A stretch of 34,685 nucleotides of DNA from an uncultured Photobacterium sp. (GTDB lineage: Bacteria; Pseudomonadota; Gammaproteobacteria; Enterobacterales; Vibrionaceae). The number at the start of each line of letters is the position of its first letter. Within the stretch, counting starts at the first letter, position 1. The notes beneath the pieces are model-generated. The model was not told the DNA's origin. It saw only the letters and a program-made list of their open reading frames with translations, and did not search any database. The DNA is taken from assembly GCF_947039875.1 (NCBI RefSeq), contig NZ_CAMRAN010000043.1, forward strand, positions 1 through 34,685. Reading direction: 5' to 3'. A program made the position numbers and the translations under genes. Positions 16,721 to 25,401 of this stretch are shown piece by piece.

Positions 16721-17362
16721 TTATTGTGCAGCGTAACCTTGTGGTGGTAGTTGATTACCATCTAACACCGCAGACCCATTTTGCATTGATAATCGTTGGC
16801 TTAGCAGCCATTGAATAACTAATGGGTAGATATCATGTTCTTGTCGTTGTACACGCTCAATAACATCATCGACACTGTCTGTTGTAAAAATAGGGACTTT
16901 TGCCTGTAAAATAACGGGGCCACCATCAAGCTCTTCGGTAACGAAATGGACACTGGTGCCATGTTCGTGATCCCCCGCATCTATGGCGCGCTGGTGGGTG
17001 TTTAATCCCGCGTATTTAGGTAACAAGGAAGGATGAATATTGAGCATTCTTCCTTGATAGTAGTTGACGAAACTCGCAGATAAAATCCGCATAAATCCCG
17101 CTAACACAATCACATCTGGCTGATAAGTATCAATTTTTTCAATTAAAGCTTGATCATAATCTTGACGATTGGCGTAATTCGTTACCGCGATAGAGGCGGT
17201 TTCTATGCTAGCAAGTTGGGCTCGCTTAAGGCCATAAGCATCGGCTTTATTTGAGATCACAGCAGCAATACGGCCATTTTTGATGATGCCATTAGTGCAA
17301 CTATCAATAATCGCTTGTAAATTACTGCCATTTCCTGAGATTAAGACAACGATATTATGCAT
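16721..17362 (-). CDS. purN: Phosphoribosylglycinamide formyltransferase 1
   Basis: A 213-residue enzyme that transfers a formyl group from 10-formyltetrahydrofolate to GAR, step three of purine synthesis. Visible blocks are LISGNGSNLQAIID at the N-terminus, VLAGFMRILS, NIHPSLLPKYAGLNTHQRA with the catalytic Asn and His, and HFVTEELDGGPVI with the catalytic Asp. The C-terminal QLPPQGYA also matches E. coli. It begins four bases after the purM stop and is cotranscribed with purM under the PurR box upstream. Confidence 0.97.
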   Translation of the reverse strand: MHNIVVLISGNGSNLQAIIDSCTNGIIKNGRIAAVISNKADAYGLKRAQLASIETASIAVTNYANRQDYDQALIEKIDTYQPDVIVLAGFMRILSASFVNYYQGRMLNIHPSLLPKYAGLNTHQRAIDAGDHEHGTSVHFVTEELDGGPVILQAKVPIFTTDSVDDVIERVQRQEHDIYPLVIQWLLSQRLSMQNGSAVLDGNQLPPQGYAAQ

Positions 17363-17366
17363 AGCT

Positions 17367-18407
17367 TTAGTTAATCTCTACTTGCTCTTCACCTGCGGCT
17401 GCCGTAGCAATATTACCTAGTAGCCATGCGATTTCGCCTTCTGCTTGTAAAATTTCAATAGCAAGTGCAGCTTGTGCTTGTGGTAATGCAATCACTAAAC
17501 CGACACCACAGTTGAAAGTACGGTACATTTCATAGGTATCGACATTACCCGCTTGCTGTAGCCAGTTAAAAATAGTCGGCCATTGCCAGCTATTACCATC
17601 AATAACGGCTTTGGTTCCTTGTGGTAATACACGAGGAATATTTTCCCAGAAACCACCACCAGTGATATGAGAAATAGCGTGGATATCGCAATTTTCAATC
17701 ATCTTTAATGCTGATTTTACATAAATTTTAGTTGGAGTTAATAAGTGCTCAGACAGTGTTTTACCGTCAAGTTCTTGATTAAGATTGGCTTGAGATACTT
17801 CTAGAATCTTACGTACTAGTGAATAACCGTTTGAGTGAGGACCACTTGATCCAACCGCAATCAGTGCATCGCCCGCGCTGACTTTTGAGCCATCAATGAT
17901 ATCTGATTTTTCAACGACACCGACACAGAAACCCGCTACGTCATAATCTTCGCCGTGATACATGCCCGGCATTTCAGCGGTTTCACCACCAATAAGCGCA
18001 CAGCCTGATTGGATACATCCTTCACCGATACCCGCAACAACACTTGCTGCGGTATCAATATCAAGTTTACCTGTGGCGTAATAATCTAGAAAAAATAGTG
18101 GCTCAGCGCCTTGTACAATAAGATCGTTAACACACATAGCAACTAAATCAATGCCGATGGTATCGTGTTGTTTTAAATCCATAGCAAGGCGCAATTTTGT
18201 GCCGACGCCATCGGTTCCGGAAACTAAAACAGGTTCTTTGTATTTAGTAGGAAGTGCACATAAAGCACCAAAACCACCAATGCCCCCCATGACTTCAGGA
18301 CGGTGAGTGCGTTTAACTACGCCTTTAATACGGTCAACTAACGCATTACCAGCATCGATATCAACACCAGCATCTTTGTAACTAAGAGAAGAGTTTTTGT
18401 TGCTCAC
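17367..18407 (-). CDS. purM: Phosphoribosylformylglycinamidine cyclo-ligase
   Basis: A 346-residue AIR synthetase, which closes the imidazole ring with ATP in step five of purine synthesis. It is near-identical in layout to E. coli PurM (345 aa): [62 protein letters not shown] and [18 protein letters not shown]. The start is GTG 18407 ([12 protein letters not shown]), preceded by GAGGG at the right distance; an upstream ATG would add 23 unrelated residues. The promoter and PurR box lie 40-80 bp upstream. Confidence 0.97.
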   Translation of the reverse strand: MSNKNSSLSYKDAGVDIDAGNALVDRIKGVVKRTHRPEVMGGIGGFGALCALPTKYKEPVLVSGTDGVGTKLRLAMDLKQHDTIGIDLVAMCVNDLIVQGAEPLFFLDYYATGKLDIDTAASVVAGIGEGCIQSGCALIGGETAEMPGMYHGEDYDVAGFCVGVVEKSDIIDGSKVSAGDALIAVGSSGPHSNGYSLVRKILEVSQANLNQELDGKTLSEHLLTPTKIYVKSALKMIENCDIHAISHITGGGFWENIPRVLPQGTKAVIDGNSWQWPTIFNWLQQAGNVDTYEMYRTFNCGVGLVIALPQAQAALAIEILQAEGEIAWLLGNIATAAAGEEQVEIN

Positions 18408-18446
18408 AGATGATCCCTCAAACGTATTAAAGTAAAAAACCAGCAT

Positions 18447-18476
18447 ATAATACCAGCAGTTATTACAGCAAGGCAA
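18447..18476 (-). promoter_or_regulatory. purMN promoter
   Basis: On the minus strand a -35 TTGCCT (18471-18476) and -10 TATTAT (18447-18452) are separated by 18 bp. The -35 lies inside the PurR box, so repressor binding would block polymerase. The transcript would start near 18440, about 33 nt before the GTG. Confidence 0.6.
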
Positions 18477-18486
18477 ACGTTTGCGT
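18471..18486. promoter_or_regulatory. PurR operator
   Basis: AGGCAAACGTTTGCGT matches the 16-bp PurR consensus ACGCAAACGTTTGCGT at 14 of 16 positions, with a perfect GCAAACGTTTGC core. It sits over the purM -35. PurR with hypoxanthine or guanine would repress purMN. It is about 70 bp upstream of the upp -10, so an effect on upp is less likely. Confidence 0.85.
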
Positions 18487-18556
18487 TAATTTGTTGTAGC
18501 AATTAAATTTTAATCAATTACGCATTTGAGACTATCGGCAATCGATTGGCTTGGTA

Positions 18557-18576
18557 TATAATGCTGCGATTTTTTT
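18557..18576 (+). promoter_or_regulatory. upp promoter -10 and T-rich start region
   Basis: A perfect -10 TATAAT (18557-18562) is followed after five bases by GATTTTTTT (18568-18576) at the expected transcription start. The E. coli upp promoter has a G, A and run of Ts at this point, where UTP level decides between productive starts and stuttering transcripts. No clear -35 is seen. Confidence 0.6.
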
Positions 18577-18607
18577 ATTTTTTATAATTTAGTTCCCAGG
18601 AGTCGAG

Positions 18608-19234
18608 ATGAAAGTCGTTGAGGTGAAACACCCACTGGTTAAACATAAGATTGGTCTTATGCGTGAAGGTGATATTAGCACTAAGCGTTTTCGTGAATTG
18701 GCCACCGAAGTTGGCAGCCTACTAACGTATGAAGCGACTTCAGACTTCGAAACAGAAAAAGTGATGATTGAAGGCTGGAATGGCCCAGTAGAAATCGATC
18801 AACTAAAAGGTAAAAAAGTGACTGTAGTGCCAATTCTTCGTGCGGGTTTAGGCATGATGGACGGTGTATTAGAGCATATGCCAAGTGCACGTATTAGTGT
18901 TGTTGGTATCTACCGTGATGAAGAAACACTAGAGCCTGTACCTTACTTTAATAAATTAGCCTCAAACATTGATGAGCGTATTGCACTTGTTGTTGATCCA
19001 ATGCTAGCGACTGGCGGTTCAATGATTGCAACGCTTGATCTATTAAAAGAACATGGCTGTACTCAATTTAAGGTATTGGTACTTGTTGCGGCACCTGAAG
19101 GTATTGCAGCACTAGAAAAAGCGCACCCAGATGTAGAGCTATATACAGCAGCTATTGATGAGAAGCTAAATGACAAGGGCTATATTGTCCCTGGTCTTGG
19201 CGATGCTGGTGATAAAATCTTTGGTACTAAATAA
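18608..19234 (+). CDS. upp: Uracil phosphoribosyltransferase
   Basis: A 208-residue salvage enzyme, the same length as E. coli Upp, making UMP from uracil and PRPP. The PRPP loop [19 protein letters not shown] is clear, together with [14 protein letters not shown] and [20 protein letters not shown]. The C-terminal [17 protein letters not shown] binds uracil. CAGGAG before the ATG is a good ribosome-binding site. In E. coli uraA is cotranscribed behind upp; here uraA is convergent instead. Confidence 0.98.
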   Translation: MKVVEVKHPLVKHKIGLMREGDISTKRFRELATEVGSLLTYEATSDFETEKVMIEGWNGPVEIDQLKGKKVTVVPILRAGLGMMDGVLEHMPSARISVVGIYRDEETLEPVPYFNKLASNIDERIALVVDPMLATGGSMIATLDLLKEHGCTQFKVLVLVAAPEGIAALEKAHPDVELYTAAIDEKLNDKGYIVPGLGDAGDKIFGTK

Positions 19235-19260
19235 TTTTAGTATTGATTATCGCAGGTATA

Positions 19261-19290
19261 AAAAACCGGACTGATATGTCCGGTTTTTTT
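19261..19290. terminator. Bidirectional terminator between upp and uraA
   Basis: AAAAACCGGAC (19261-19271) pairs perfectly with GTCCGGTTTTT (19278-19288), followed by more Ts on plus and preceded by As. It serves both convergent genes. Confidence 0.9.
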
Positions 19291-19327
19291 ATTTAGGGCA
19301 ATCGATTATAAATAATAACGACAGTCA

Positions 19328-20584
19328 TTACAGATGCTCAGTATCTTCAACTTGCATACTGGTTGCATCTTCACCTAAATCATGCGGTAAAATTAGGTTT
19401 AATAAAATAGCGACTATGCCACAAAGGCTAATGCCTTGAAGACTAAATTCACCAATACCAAATGCCATGCCACCAATCCCAAATACAAGTGTAACAGCAA
19501 CAATAACTAAGTTTCTTGGCTTATGCAGATTAACTTGATGGGTAATTAAAGTATTAAGGCCAACTGTTGCGATTGAGCCAAATAATAAAATCATAATACC
19601 GCCCATCACAGGCACTGGAATGGTTTGTAATATAGCGCCCAATTTTCCAACAAACGCTAATACAATAGCCGTAACTGCTGCCCATGTCATAATCACGGGA
19701 TTAAAGGCTTTAGTCAGCATCACGGCACCTGTGACTTCTGAATATGTCGTATTTGGCGGTGCGCCGATTAAGGATGCTGCAATAGTTGCAATACCATCCC
19801 CCGCCATTGTACGGTGAAGCCCTGGCTTTTTAAGATAATCTTTACCTGTTACGTTAGATATTGCGAGCATATCACCGACATGTTCTACCGCCGGTGCAAT
19901 CGCTACGGGAATCATAAACAGCACGGCATTAAGATTAAATTCTGGAAAAGTGAAATTTGGCATTGCCAGCCAACTTGCTTGAATAACTGGAGTGAAATCA
20001 ACAACGCCAAAGCCAAGGCTAGTAATGTAACCGGCGGTGATACCACCGACAATTGGCACTAATTTTAATATTCCTTTGGCAAACACACTTAAGCTTATAG
20101 TAACGATCAGTGAAATGGCTGAAATCCATAATGCGATATCATGAGCGACAAGCTGTACGTCACCGCCACCCGTTTTACCAACGGCCATATTCACTGCTGC
20201 AGGAGCTAAGCCGAGACCTATCACCATGATCACCGGCCCGACAACAACGGGGGGTAATAAACTGTGAATAAAGCCGACACCGCGTACTTTTATGATGATG
20301 CCCATAATTATATAGACAACACCAGCCATCATTAATCCACCCATAGTGCTTGCAGCGCCCCATGTTTGAATGCCGTACATCATTGGAGCAATAAAGGCGA
20401 AAGATGAGGCTAAAAAAATGGGAACAGAACGTTTAGTGACGATCTGAAATAATAGTGTGCCAGCACCTGCGCCAAATAAGGCAACATTAGGATCAAGTCC
20501 GGTCAGTAACGGAACTAGAACTAATGCTCCAAATGCCACAAATAACATTTGTGCACCTTGAAGAACCTGCATCATGATATTCAT
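19328..20584 (-). CDS. uraA: Uracil permease / nucleobase:cation symporter-2
   Basis: A 418-residue inner-membrane protein of the NCS2 family, with about 14 hydrophobic segments. QMLFVAFGALVLVPLLTGL, FLASSFAFIAPM, AIAPAVEHVGDMLAISN with the conserved Glu-His, and the GAPPNTTYSEVTGAVMLTK block are typical of UraA. It imports uracil for Upp. The start could be at 20584 or at 20575 (MMQVLQG): AGAG abuts the first ATG, and lies nine bases before the second. It is convergent with upp, whereas in E. coli it is downstream in the same operon. Confidence 0.93.
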   Translation of the reverse strand: MNIMMQVLQGAQMLFVAFGALVLVPLLTGLDPNVALFGAGAGTLLFQIVTKRSVPIFLASSFAFIAPMMYGIQTWGAASTMGGLMMAGVVYIIMGIIIKVRGVGFIHSLLPPVVVGPVIMVIGLGLAPAAVNMAVGKTGGGDVQLVAHDIALWISAISLIVTISLSVFAKGILKLVPIVGGITAGYITSLGFGVVDFTPVIQASWLAMPNFTFPEFNLNAVLFMIPVAIAPAVEHVGDMLAISNVTGKDYLKKPGLHRTMAGDGIATIAASLIGAPPNTTYSEVTGAVMLTKAFNPVIMTWAAVTAIVLAFVGKLGAILQTIPVPVMGGIMILLFGSIATVGLNTLITHQVNLHKPRNLVIVAVTLVFGIGGMAFGIGEFSLQGISLCGIVAILLNLILPHDLGEDATSMQVEDTEHL

Positions 20585-20836
20585 CTCTAAGTAAAAAAAT
20601 CGCGTGATCCTAGCATGGAAGCAAACGATAACCTAGATGAATGAAAGACAAAAAATACTTATAATTGCGCGAATTTAGAACAGGTGGCGTTTTATTTGCA
20701 TTGGAATAGTCGTTACGCTGTTTAAAATGTGAGTTATCGAATTTGTCGAGTGAATTATTCATGCTCTGCGCTATGATACGGCACCAATGGTGAAACCTGT
20801 TGTCTGCTTTAATAGGTCTATTTTTTTGAGTTAATC

Positions 20837-22000
20837 ATGAGTCTTACTATGTTGCGATTTGCATTATTATTTTTAGCCGTATTGGTCTTGCCAGTACAAG
20901 CTGCGACGGTGAATGATCTTTATCAAACCCAAGTTACTTTGATTGGGAATGATCAACAAGCAGATCAGGCTGCACGCGAACAAGGATTAGCGAATGTGTT
21001 GGTGAAAATATCAGGTAATACTGATGTTCTTGATAACGCTGCAATTAAAACTGCGATTACTAACAGTGGCTACTATATTAGTCAGTTTGGTTATAGCCAA
21101 GTAAATGGTCAACATGTCATTGATTTAAGTTTTGATAAAAACCAAATTAAGCAATTACTGATCAAATCAAAAGCCAGTATTTGGAAAGATCAACGTCCAA
21201 ATATTTTAGTGTGGATGGTTGATAGTGATGGTCAACAACGTAATATTTTGTGGGATCAATCAGCCAATGGGTTGGTTAACGACACCAAACAAGCCGCTGA
21301 TAGTCGAGGCTTACCATTGACGTTCCCTGTCGGAGATATGACGGATGCAACGGCGGTCAATGTATCAGATATATGGGGTGGTTTTATTGATCCTATCGCA
21401 TCTGCTAGCGCGCATTACCATGCTGATGGATTATTATTGGTTAAAGCACAACAGCAACCTGACGGAAATGTTAGCTTAAATTGGCAGTTTTACCCACAAC
21501 AGCCAAGCAAAATAGCAACGACAGAAACACACCCTATTACAGGAACAACGTCAGGTACATTAGCGCAGACATCAACTAACATGATTAATCAAGTGACTGA
21601 TTATCTAGCAAATAAATATGCCGTTGTTTTAGGCAGTGCCGCAGGGGGGAATATTAATATTGAAGTTGATAATATCCACTCTACCGAAAACTTTTTTGCA
21701 TTAGAAAAAATGCTTAATGGTTTAACGTCCGTGCATAGCGCAAATGCCATGAGAATTAAAGGCAGCAGTGTTATTTTCCAATTGGATTTACAAGGTTCTG
21801 AACAGGCATTCCGTCAAGAAATCAGTAATGATAGCCAAGTACGTCAAACTCAATCTGGCGTAGCTTTTGCAGCAGATCCTGCGGCATCAACATTGATAAC
21901 AGAAGGTACAACGGCGATGGCTGCGACTACACCGCCTTCTGTGCCTGCAGTGAACGTATTAACAGTAACGCCACAAAATATTTATTATTGGAATAGCTAA
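20837..22000 (+). CDS. DUF2066 domain-containing exported protein
   Basis: A 387-residue protein with a signal peptide (LRFALLFLAVLVLPVQAATV). The N-terminal part, including AREQGLANVLVKISGNTDVL and ISQFGYSQVNGQHVIDLSFD, is typical of the DUF2066 family found beside uraA or hda in vibrios. The function is unknown. The C-terminal 120 residues are low in recognised motifs. It is divergent from uraA over 252 bp in which I see no clear operator, and is closed by a terminator at 22039-22070. Confidence 0.82.
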   Translation: MSLTMLRFALLFLAVLVLPVQAATVNDLYQTQVTLIGNDQQADQAAREQGLANVLVKISGNTDVLDNAAIKTAITNSGYYISQFGYSQVNGQHVIDLSFDKNQIKQLLIKSKASIWKDQRPNILVWMVDSDGQQRNILWDQSANGLVNDTKQAADSRGLPLTFPVGDMTDATAVNVSDIWGGFIDPIASASAHYHADGLLLVKAQQQPDGNVSLNWQFYPQQPSKIATTETHPITGTTSGTLAQTSTNMINQVTDYLANKYAVVLGSAAGGNINIEVDNIHSTENFFALEKMLNGLTSVHSANAMRIKGSSVIFQLDLQGSEQAFRQEISNDSQVRQTQSGVAFAADPAASTLITEGTTAMAATTPPSVPAVNVLTVTPQNIYYWNS

Positions 22001-22038
22001 TAGCGTCGCATTATTGCAATAGCGTGATCGTTCAATGT

Positions 22039-22073
22039 AAGCCTCGGTAGTTGAAGTGATACCGAGGCTTTTT
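22039..22073. terminator. Terminator after DUF2066 gene
   Basis: AAGCCTCGGTA (22039-22049) pairs perfectly with TACCGAGGCTT (22060-22070) around a ten-base loop, with a short T run. It lies between convergent genes. Confidence 0.8.
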
Positions 22074-22102
22074 GGGATGTGTTTAACGGTGACGGCAGTT
22101 AA

Positions 22103-22525
22103 TTAATCGTTGTAACGGATGCGTTCTTCACGCTCAACTTGTGATAATCGTTTTAATTTAATGCCAAGCTCTTTAGCGCGTAAACGTGCAAATAGAATGT
22201 TACTAACAAAGCAAAGACTAACAATAATCAACTCGATGATAGCTAATCCTTGTTCTCCATCATTGAGGGTGATAAGCGTAACAGCATGCAGAACATAAAA
22301 CAGTAAAATAAAATTTGCCCATGCATGGGTATAAGGTTTTGCTGCAAGCATTCCGAGTAAGGGGAATAATAAGGGGATGACCCATAATGCGGTAATGATG
22401 AGGGCTGATAATTGAGGGTGAGGCGACAGCAGTAATTGCCATAGGCCAATAAAAATAATCAAACTGCAATGACTGAATAATGCAGTTTGACGACAGAAAT
22501 AGGTCAATCGTTGCATTTTTGGCAT
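22103..22525 (-). CDS. DUF2069 family inner-membrane protein
   Basis: A 140-residue protein with four hydrophobic segments (around residues 15-35, 40-60, 65-85 and 90-110), including CSLIIFIGLWQLLLSP and LSALIITALWVIPLLFPLLGML. The polar tail LRAKELGIKLKRLSQVEREERIRYND is cytoplasmic. This fits the DUF2069 family; the function is unknown. AAGGA lies six bases before the ATG. It is the last gene of the bepA-arsC-wrbA run, 14 bp after wrbA. Confidence 0.8.
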   Translation of the reverse strand: MPKMQRLTYFCRQTALFSHCSLIIFIGLWQLLLSPHPQLSALIITALWVIPLLFPLLGMLAAKPYTHAWANFILLFYVLHAVTLITLNDGEQGLAIIELIIVSLCFVSNILFARLRAKELGIKLKRLSQVEREERIRYND

Positions 22526-22539
22526 GAAGATTCCTTTTC

Positions 22540-23130
22540 TTAGCCGTTTAATTTACATGCTGTGGTTGCTAAGCGCCGTCCAATGGCTTGAGCAAGTGCT
22601 ATTTCATCTGGGTGTAATTGTTTATTTGTGCCGTTATTAACATGCGATGCGCCATAAGGTGTACCGCCATGGTGCGTTGTATGTAATAACGGTTCAGAGT
22701 AGGGAATACCAACAATTAGCATTCCATGATGTAACAACGGTAGCATCATAGATTGTAGCGTTGTTTCTTGTCCCCCGTGTAATGATGACGATGAGGTAAA
22801 CACACTGGCTGGCTTACCAATTAATGTACCTGATAGCCATTCAGCACTGGTACTGTCTAAAAAGTGCTTGAGTGGCGCTGCCATATTGCCAAATCTAACC
22901 GGACTTCCCATCGCCATGGCTGCACACTGCTTGAGATCATCATGACTGACAATGGGGTCGGATGCTGTTGCTCGCTGTGATGTGGCTGTCGTCGTTAGCG
23001 TTGAAATATCAGCCACGGTTCTTAGCACTGCTTCACAATCTGTTATTTGTTCAATACCACGGCCAATATGACGTGCTAATTGACGTGTATTGCCATGAAG
23101 ACTGTAATAGAGCACTAAGATTTTAATCAT
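22540..23130 (-). CDS. wrbA: NAD(P)H:quinone oxidoreductase, WrbA-type flavodoxin fold
   Basis: A 196-residue flavoprotein that reduces quinones by two electrons. The FMN phosphate loop YYSLHGNTRQLA is at the N-terminus. GSPVRFGNMAAPLKHFLDST, GKPASVFTSSSSLHGGQETT and GGTPYGASHV are WrbA family blocks; the E. coli length is 198. The ATG overlaps the arsC stop in TAATG, so translation is probably coupled. The name follows family resemblance; a paralogous WrbA may be elsewhere on the chromosome. Confidence 0.85.
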   Translation of the reverse strand: MIKILVLYYSLHGNTRQLARHIGRGIEQITDCEAVLRTVADISTLTTTATSQRATASDPIVSHDDLKQCAAMAMGSPVRFGNMAAPLKHFLDSTSAEWLSGTLIGKPASVFTSSSSLHGGQETTLQSMMLPLLHHGMLIVGIPYSEPLLHTTHHGGTPYGASHVNNGTNKQLHPDEIALAQAIGRRLATTACKLNG

Positions 23131-23486
23131 TATAAAATACTCAATACATGCTCAGGTGGGCGGCCCACTGCCGCTTTATCATTGTCACTGTTAACCACAA
23201 TAGGGCGTTCAAGTAATTTAGGGCATGACACTATTGCTTCAAATAAAGCGTGATCCGTTAGTGTTTCCGCATCGAGTTGTTGTTCTTTATATTGTTGTTC
23301 TTTAGTACGCATCATTTCACGGACATTGCAATAACCTAGTTGGCGGTAAAGCTGTTGAAGTTGCTCAATTGTCGGTGATGTATCTAAGTAATGAATTATT
23401 GTGGGAGTAATTCCTTGCTCTGTCAGTAAGGCTAAGGTTTCGCGGCTTTTTGAACAACGCGGATTGTGATAAATCGAAATAGTCAT
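23130..23486 (-). CDS. ArsC-family reductase (YfgD-like)
   Basis: A 118-residue thioredoxin-fold protein of the glutaredoxin-dependent arsenate reductase family. The N-terminal YHNPRCSKSRETLALL holds the catalytic Cys near residue 11, and the C-terminal RPIVVNSDNDKAAVGRPPEHV has the family's RPI and RPP motifs. AGGA precedes ATG 23486 by seven bases; an in-frame upstream ATG would overlap bepA and add an unrelated 37 residues. E. coli has yfgD next to bepA likewise. No arsenic resistance genes are nearby, so a role in arsenate reduction is uncertain. Confidence 0.88.
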   Translation of the reverse strand: MTISIYHNPRCSKSRETLALLTEQGITPTIIHYLDTSPTIEQLQQLYRQLGYCNVREMMRTKEQQYKEQQLDAETLTDHALFEAIVSCPKLLERPIVVNSDNDKAAVGRPPEHVLSIL

Positions 23487-23514
23487 CGTTAATTCCTGAT
23501 AAATAAAAAAGTCA

Positions 23515-24978
23515 CTAAAAAGAAGAACGTAAAGCTTCAAATTTAGCTTGTTGAAGGCGAAGTTGATCCAATCGTGCATCATAACGTGCTTGATCAAGTG
23601 AGCCTAGTTTTGCTCGTTGCGCCGCTTGAGTGTAGTTGCTAATTGCTAGCCCCCATTGAGCACGTAATGCTGCTAATTCTCCCATCGCTGCTAATTCGCC
23701 ACCACGCTGATTTTGTTTAGCATAATTTTGCGCTAATAATGCCCAGCCATTAATATCATCTGGGTGTTGATAGCTATAACGATTCAATATTTGAATGCTT
23801 TGTTGGTAACGTTGAGCTTCAAATAAGGCATTAGCTAAATTTAACTGTAATACGCTACTTTCTGGTTGATATTGTAAGGCACTTTCTAAGCGGTTGATCG
23901 CTTTGTCATAGTGTTTTTGATAGAGATTTAAATCTGTGGCGGCATCTATGTAAAAGGCATTATTTGGCTCAGCAGCAAGGAGTGGTAATAATAATTGCTG
24001 GGCTTTAGCGTATTGACCGTTATCAAGATAAACCAATCCTTTACCATAGTTCAGTTCTTTACGTTGATTGGCTGGCGTCTTTTTAAGTTCAGCGTTAAAC
24101 CAGTTTAAGGCTGATGTTTGGCTAAAACCAACATAGCGAGCAACCATCCGTGATTTTGCCAATAGATAGCGTTCAGAAGGCGGTAATCTCACCACTGAAT
24201 AATTATTAGCACGTAAGCGACTGTCTGTAATACGTGATTCAGGTAATGGGTGGCTGAGTAACATTGCCGGTAGTTTAGTGGTATAGCGGTATTGTTCAGC
24301 TAAACGTTCAAAAAAATGTGGCATCGCCTGTGGATTAAAACCAGCCTTAGCTAATGTAGATATTCCAATTCGATCCGCTTCTTTTTCATTACTACGGGTG
24401 TGATTTAGCATCCCTTGCATTGAGATAGCGGTAGTTGCATGGAGTGCTGCTATTCCCGCTTCTGGTGCCGCGATCGTTAATAGTAGTGAGCCGAGCATTG
24501 CCGCCATTGTTGCTGGATTTTTTTTCGCTTGATCTTCTAATGAACGTGCAAGGTGGCGTTGGGTGACGTGGGCAATTTCATGCGCAATAACCGAGGCGAG
24601 TTCACTTTCAGTTTTGGCATGTAAAAATAATCCTGAGTGAATACCAATATTGCCGCCAAAGAGTGCAAATGCGTTGATCTCATGATTTTTAATTAAGAAA
24701 AAATCAAAAGGGGTTTTAACACCGTCAGCATTGACCGCTAATTTATGCCCAAGGTCTTGAATATACTCTGATAATACGGGGTCATTTATAATGGGGCGAC
24801 TGGCTCGCATCATACGCATATACATCTCACCATATTCAATTTCTTTATCAATGGTTAGAGTTGATGCTGCTGTTGTGCCGATATCTGGTAAAGATGCATT
24901 ATTCGCTATAGCTGGCAAGCTTGTCATGAACAAGGTTGATAGTAAGAGATAAGTTGGTGCTTTAGCAAATTGGAACAT
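23515..24978 (-). CDS. bepA: Periplasmic metalloprotease and chaperone BepA
   Basis: A 487-residue M48-family protein, the same length as E. coli BepA (YfgC). The signal peptide MFQFAKAPTYLLLSTLF...AIA leads into a protease domain with zinc motif HEIAH, the further ligand Glu in NEKEADRIG, and the HPLPESR loop. TPR repeats fill the C-terminal half (GLVYLDNGQYAKAQQLL onward). It helps assemble LptD and degrades misfolded outer-membrane proteins. The start at 24978 gives the best match to E. coli; ATG 25026 upstream is an alternative. It heads a run with arsC, wrbA and DUF2069. Confidence 0.93.
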   Translation of the reverse strand: MFQFAKAPTYLLLSTLFMTSLPAIANNASLPDIGTTAASTLTIDKEIEYGEMYMRMMRASRPIINDPVLSEYIQDLGHKLAVNADGVKTPFDFFLIKNHEINAFALFGGNIGIHSGLFLHAKTESELASVIAHEIAHVTQRHLARSLEDQAKKNPATMAAMLGSLLLTIAAPEAGIAALHATTAISMQGMLNHTRSNEKEADRIGISTLAKAGFNPQAMPHFFERLAEQYRYTTKLPAMLLSHPLPESRITDSRLRANNYSVVRLPPSERYLLAKSRMVARYVGFSQTSALNWFNAELKKTPANQRKELNYGKGLVYLDNGQYAKAQQLLLPLLAAEPNNAFYIDAATDLNLYQKHYDKAINRLESALQYQPESSVLQLNLANALFEAQRYQQSIQILNRYSYQHPDDINGWALLAQNYAKQNQRGGELAAMGELAALRAQWGLAISNYTQAAQRAKLGSLDQARYDARLDQLRLQQAKFEALRSSF

Positions 24979-25141
24979 ATAAGTAATACAACCACCCTGT
25001 CGATTAATATGAGATAACGGAGTCATTATTGATAACCTTCTGCGTTGTTATGACTGCGAATTTTAACTTAGGTTCACTATTGTCATATTTCGCGTTGTGG
25101 TTATCTCGCTTATTCCTTGCGGTTAAGGGTACAATACGATA

Positions 25142-25396
25142 ATGGATAATCACTGTCACGCAATTGGAATGGAAATCCTAACACTTAATCTCATTGCGCA
25201 CCGTTGTCCGTTAGCATTATTGATGGTAAAGCGAGAATGTCGCGATTTATTGTTGACTCAGAAACTTGAAATTAAGGTTTTAGCCGACGGCACTCAAATG
25301 GATATTATTCGTTATTTAAAAAACAATGGATTTATTCTTGATATACAGGCTGAAAATACTTATCAGCTGGTTATTACTGTGAAAAAAGGACTGTAA
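25142..25396 (+). CDS. TusA/SirA-like sulfurtransferase family protein
   Basis: An 84-residue protein resembling TusA. The signature Cys sits in HRCPLALLMVKR near residue 22, where typical TusA has CPEPVMMVRK; Cys-Pro is kept but the second Pro is lost. ADGTQMDIIRYLKNNGF matches the following alpha-beta unit. TusA carries persulfide sulfur for tRNA thiolation, but this paralogue type beside perM has no proven role. The ribosome-binding site is weak, so the ATG at 25169 is a possible start. perM follows by five bases. Confidence 0.75.
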   Translation: MDNHCHAIGMEILTLNLIAHRCPLALLMVKRECRDLLLTQKLEIKVLADGTQMDIIRYLKNNGFILDIQAENTYQLVITVKKGL

Positions 25397-25401
25397 TTTT
25401 C

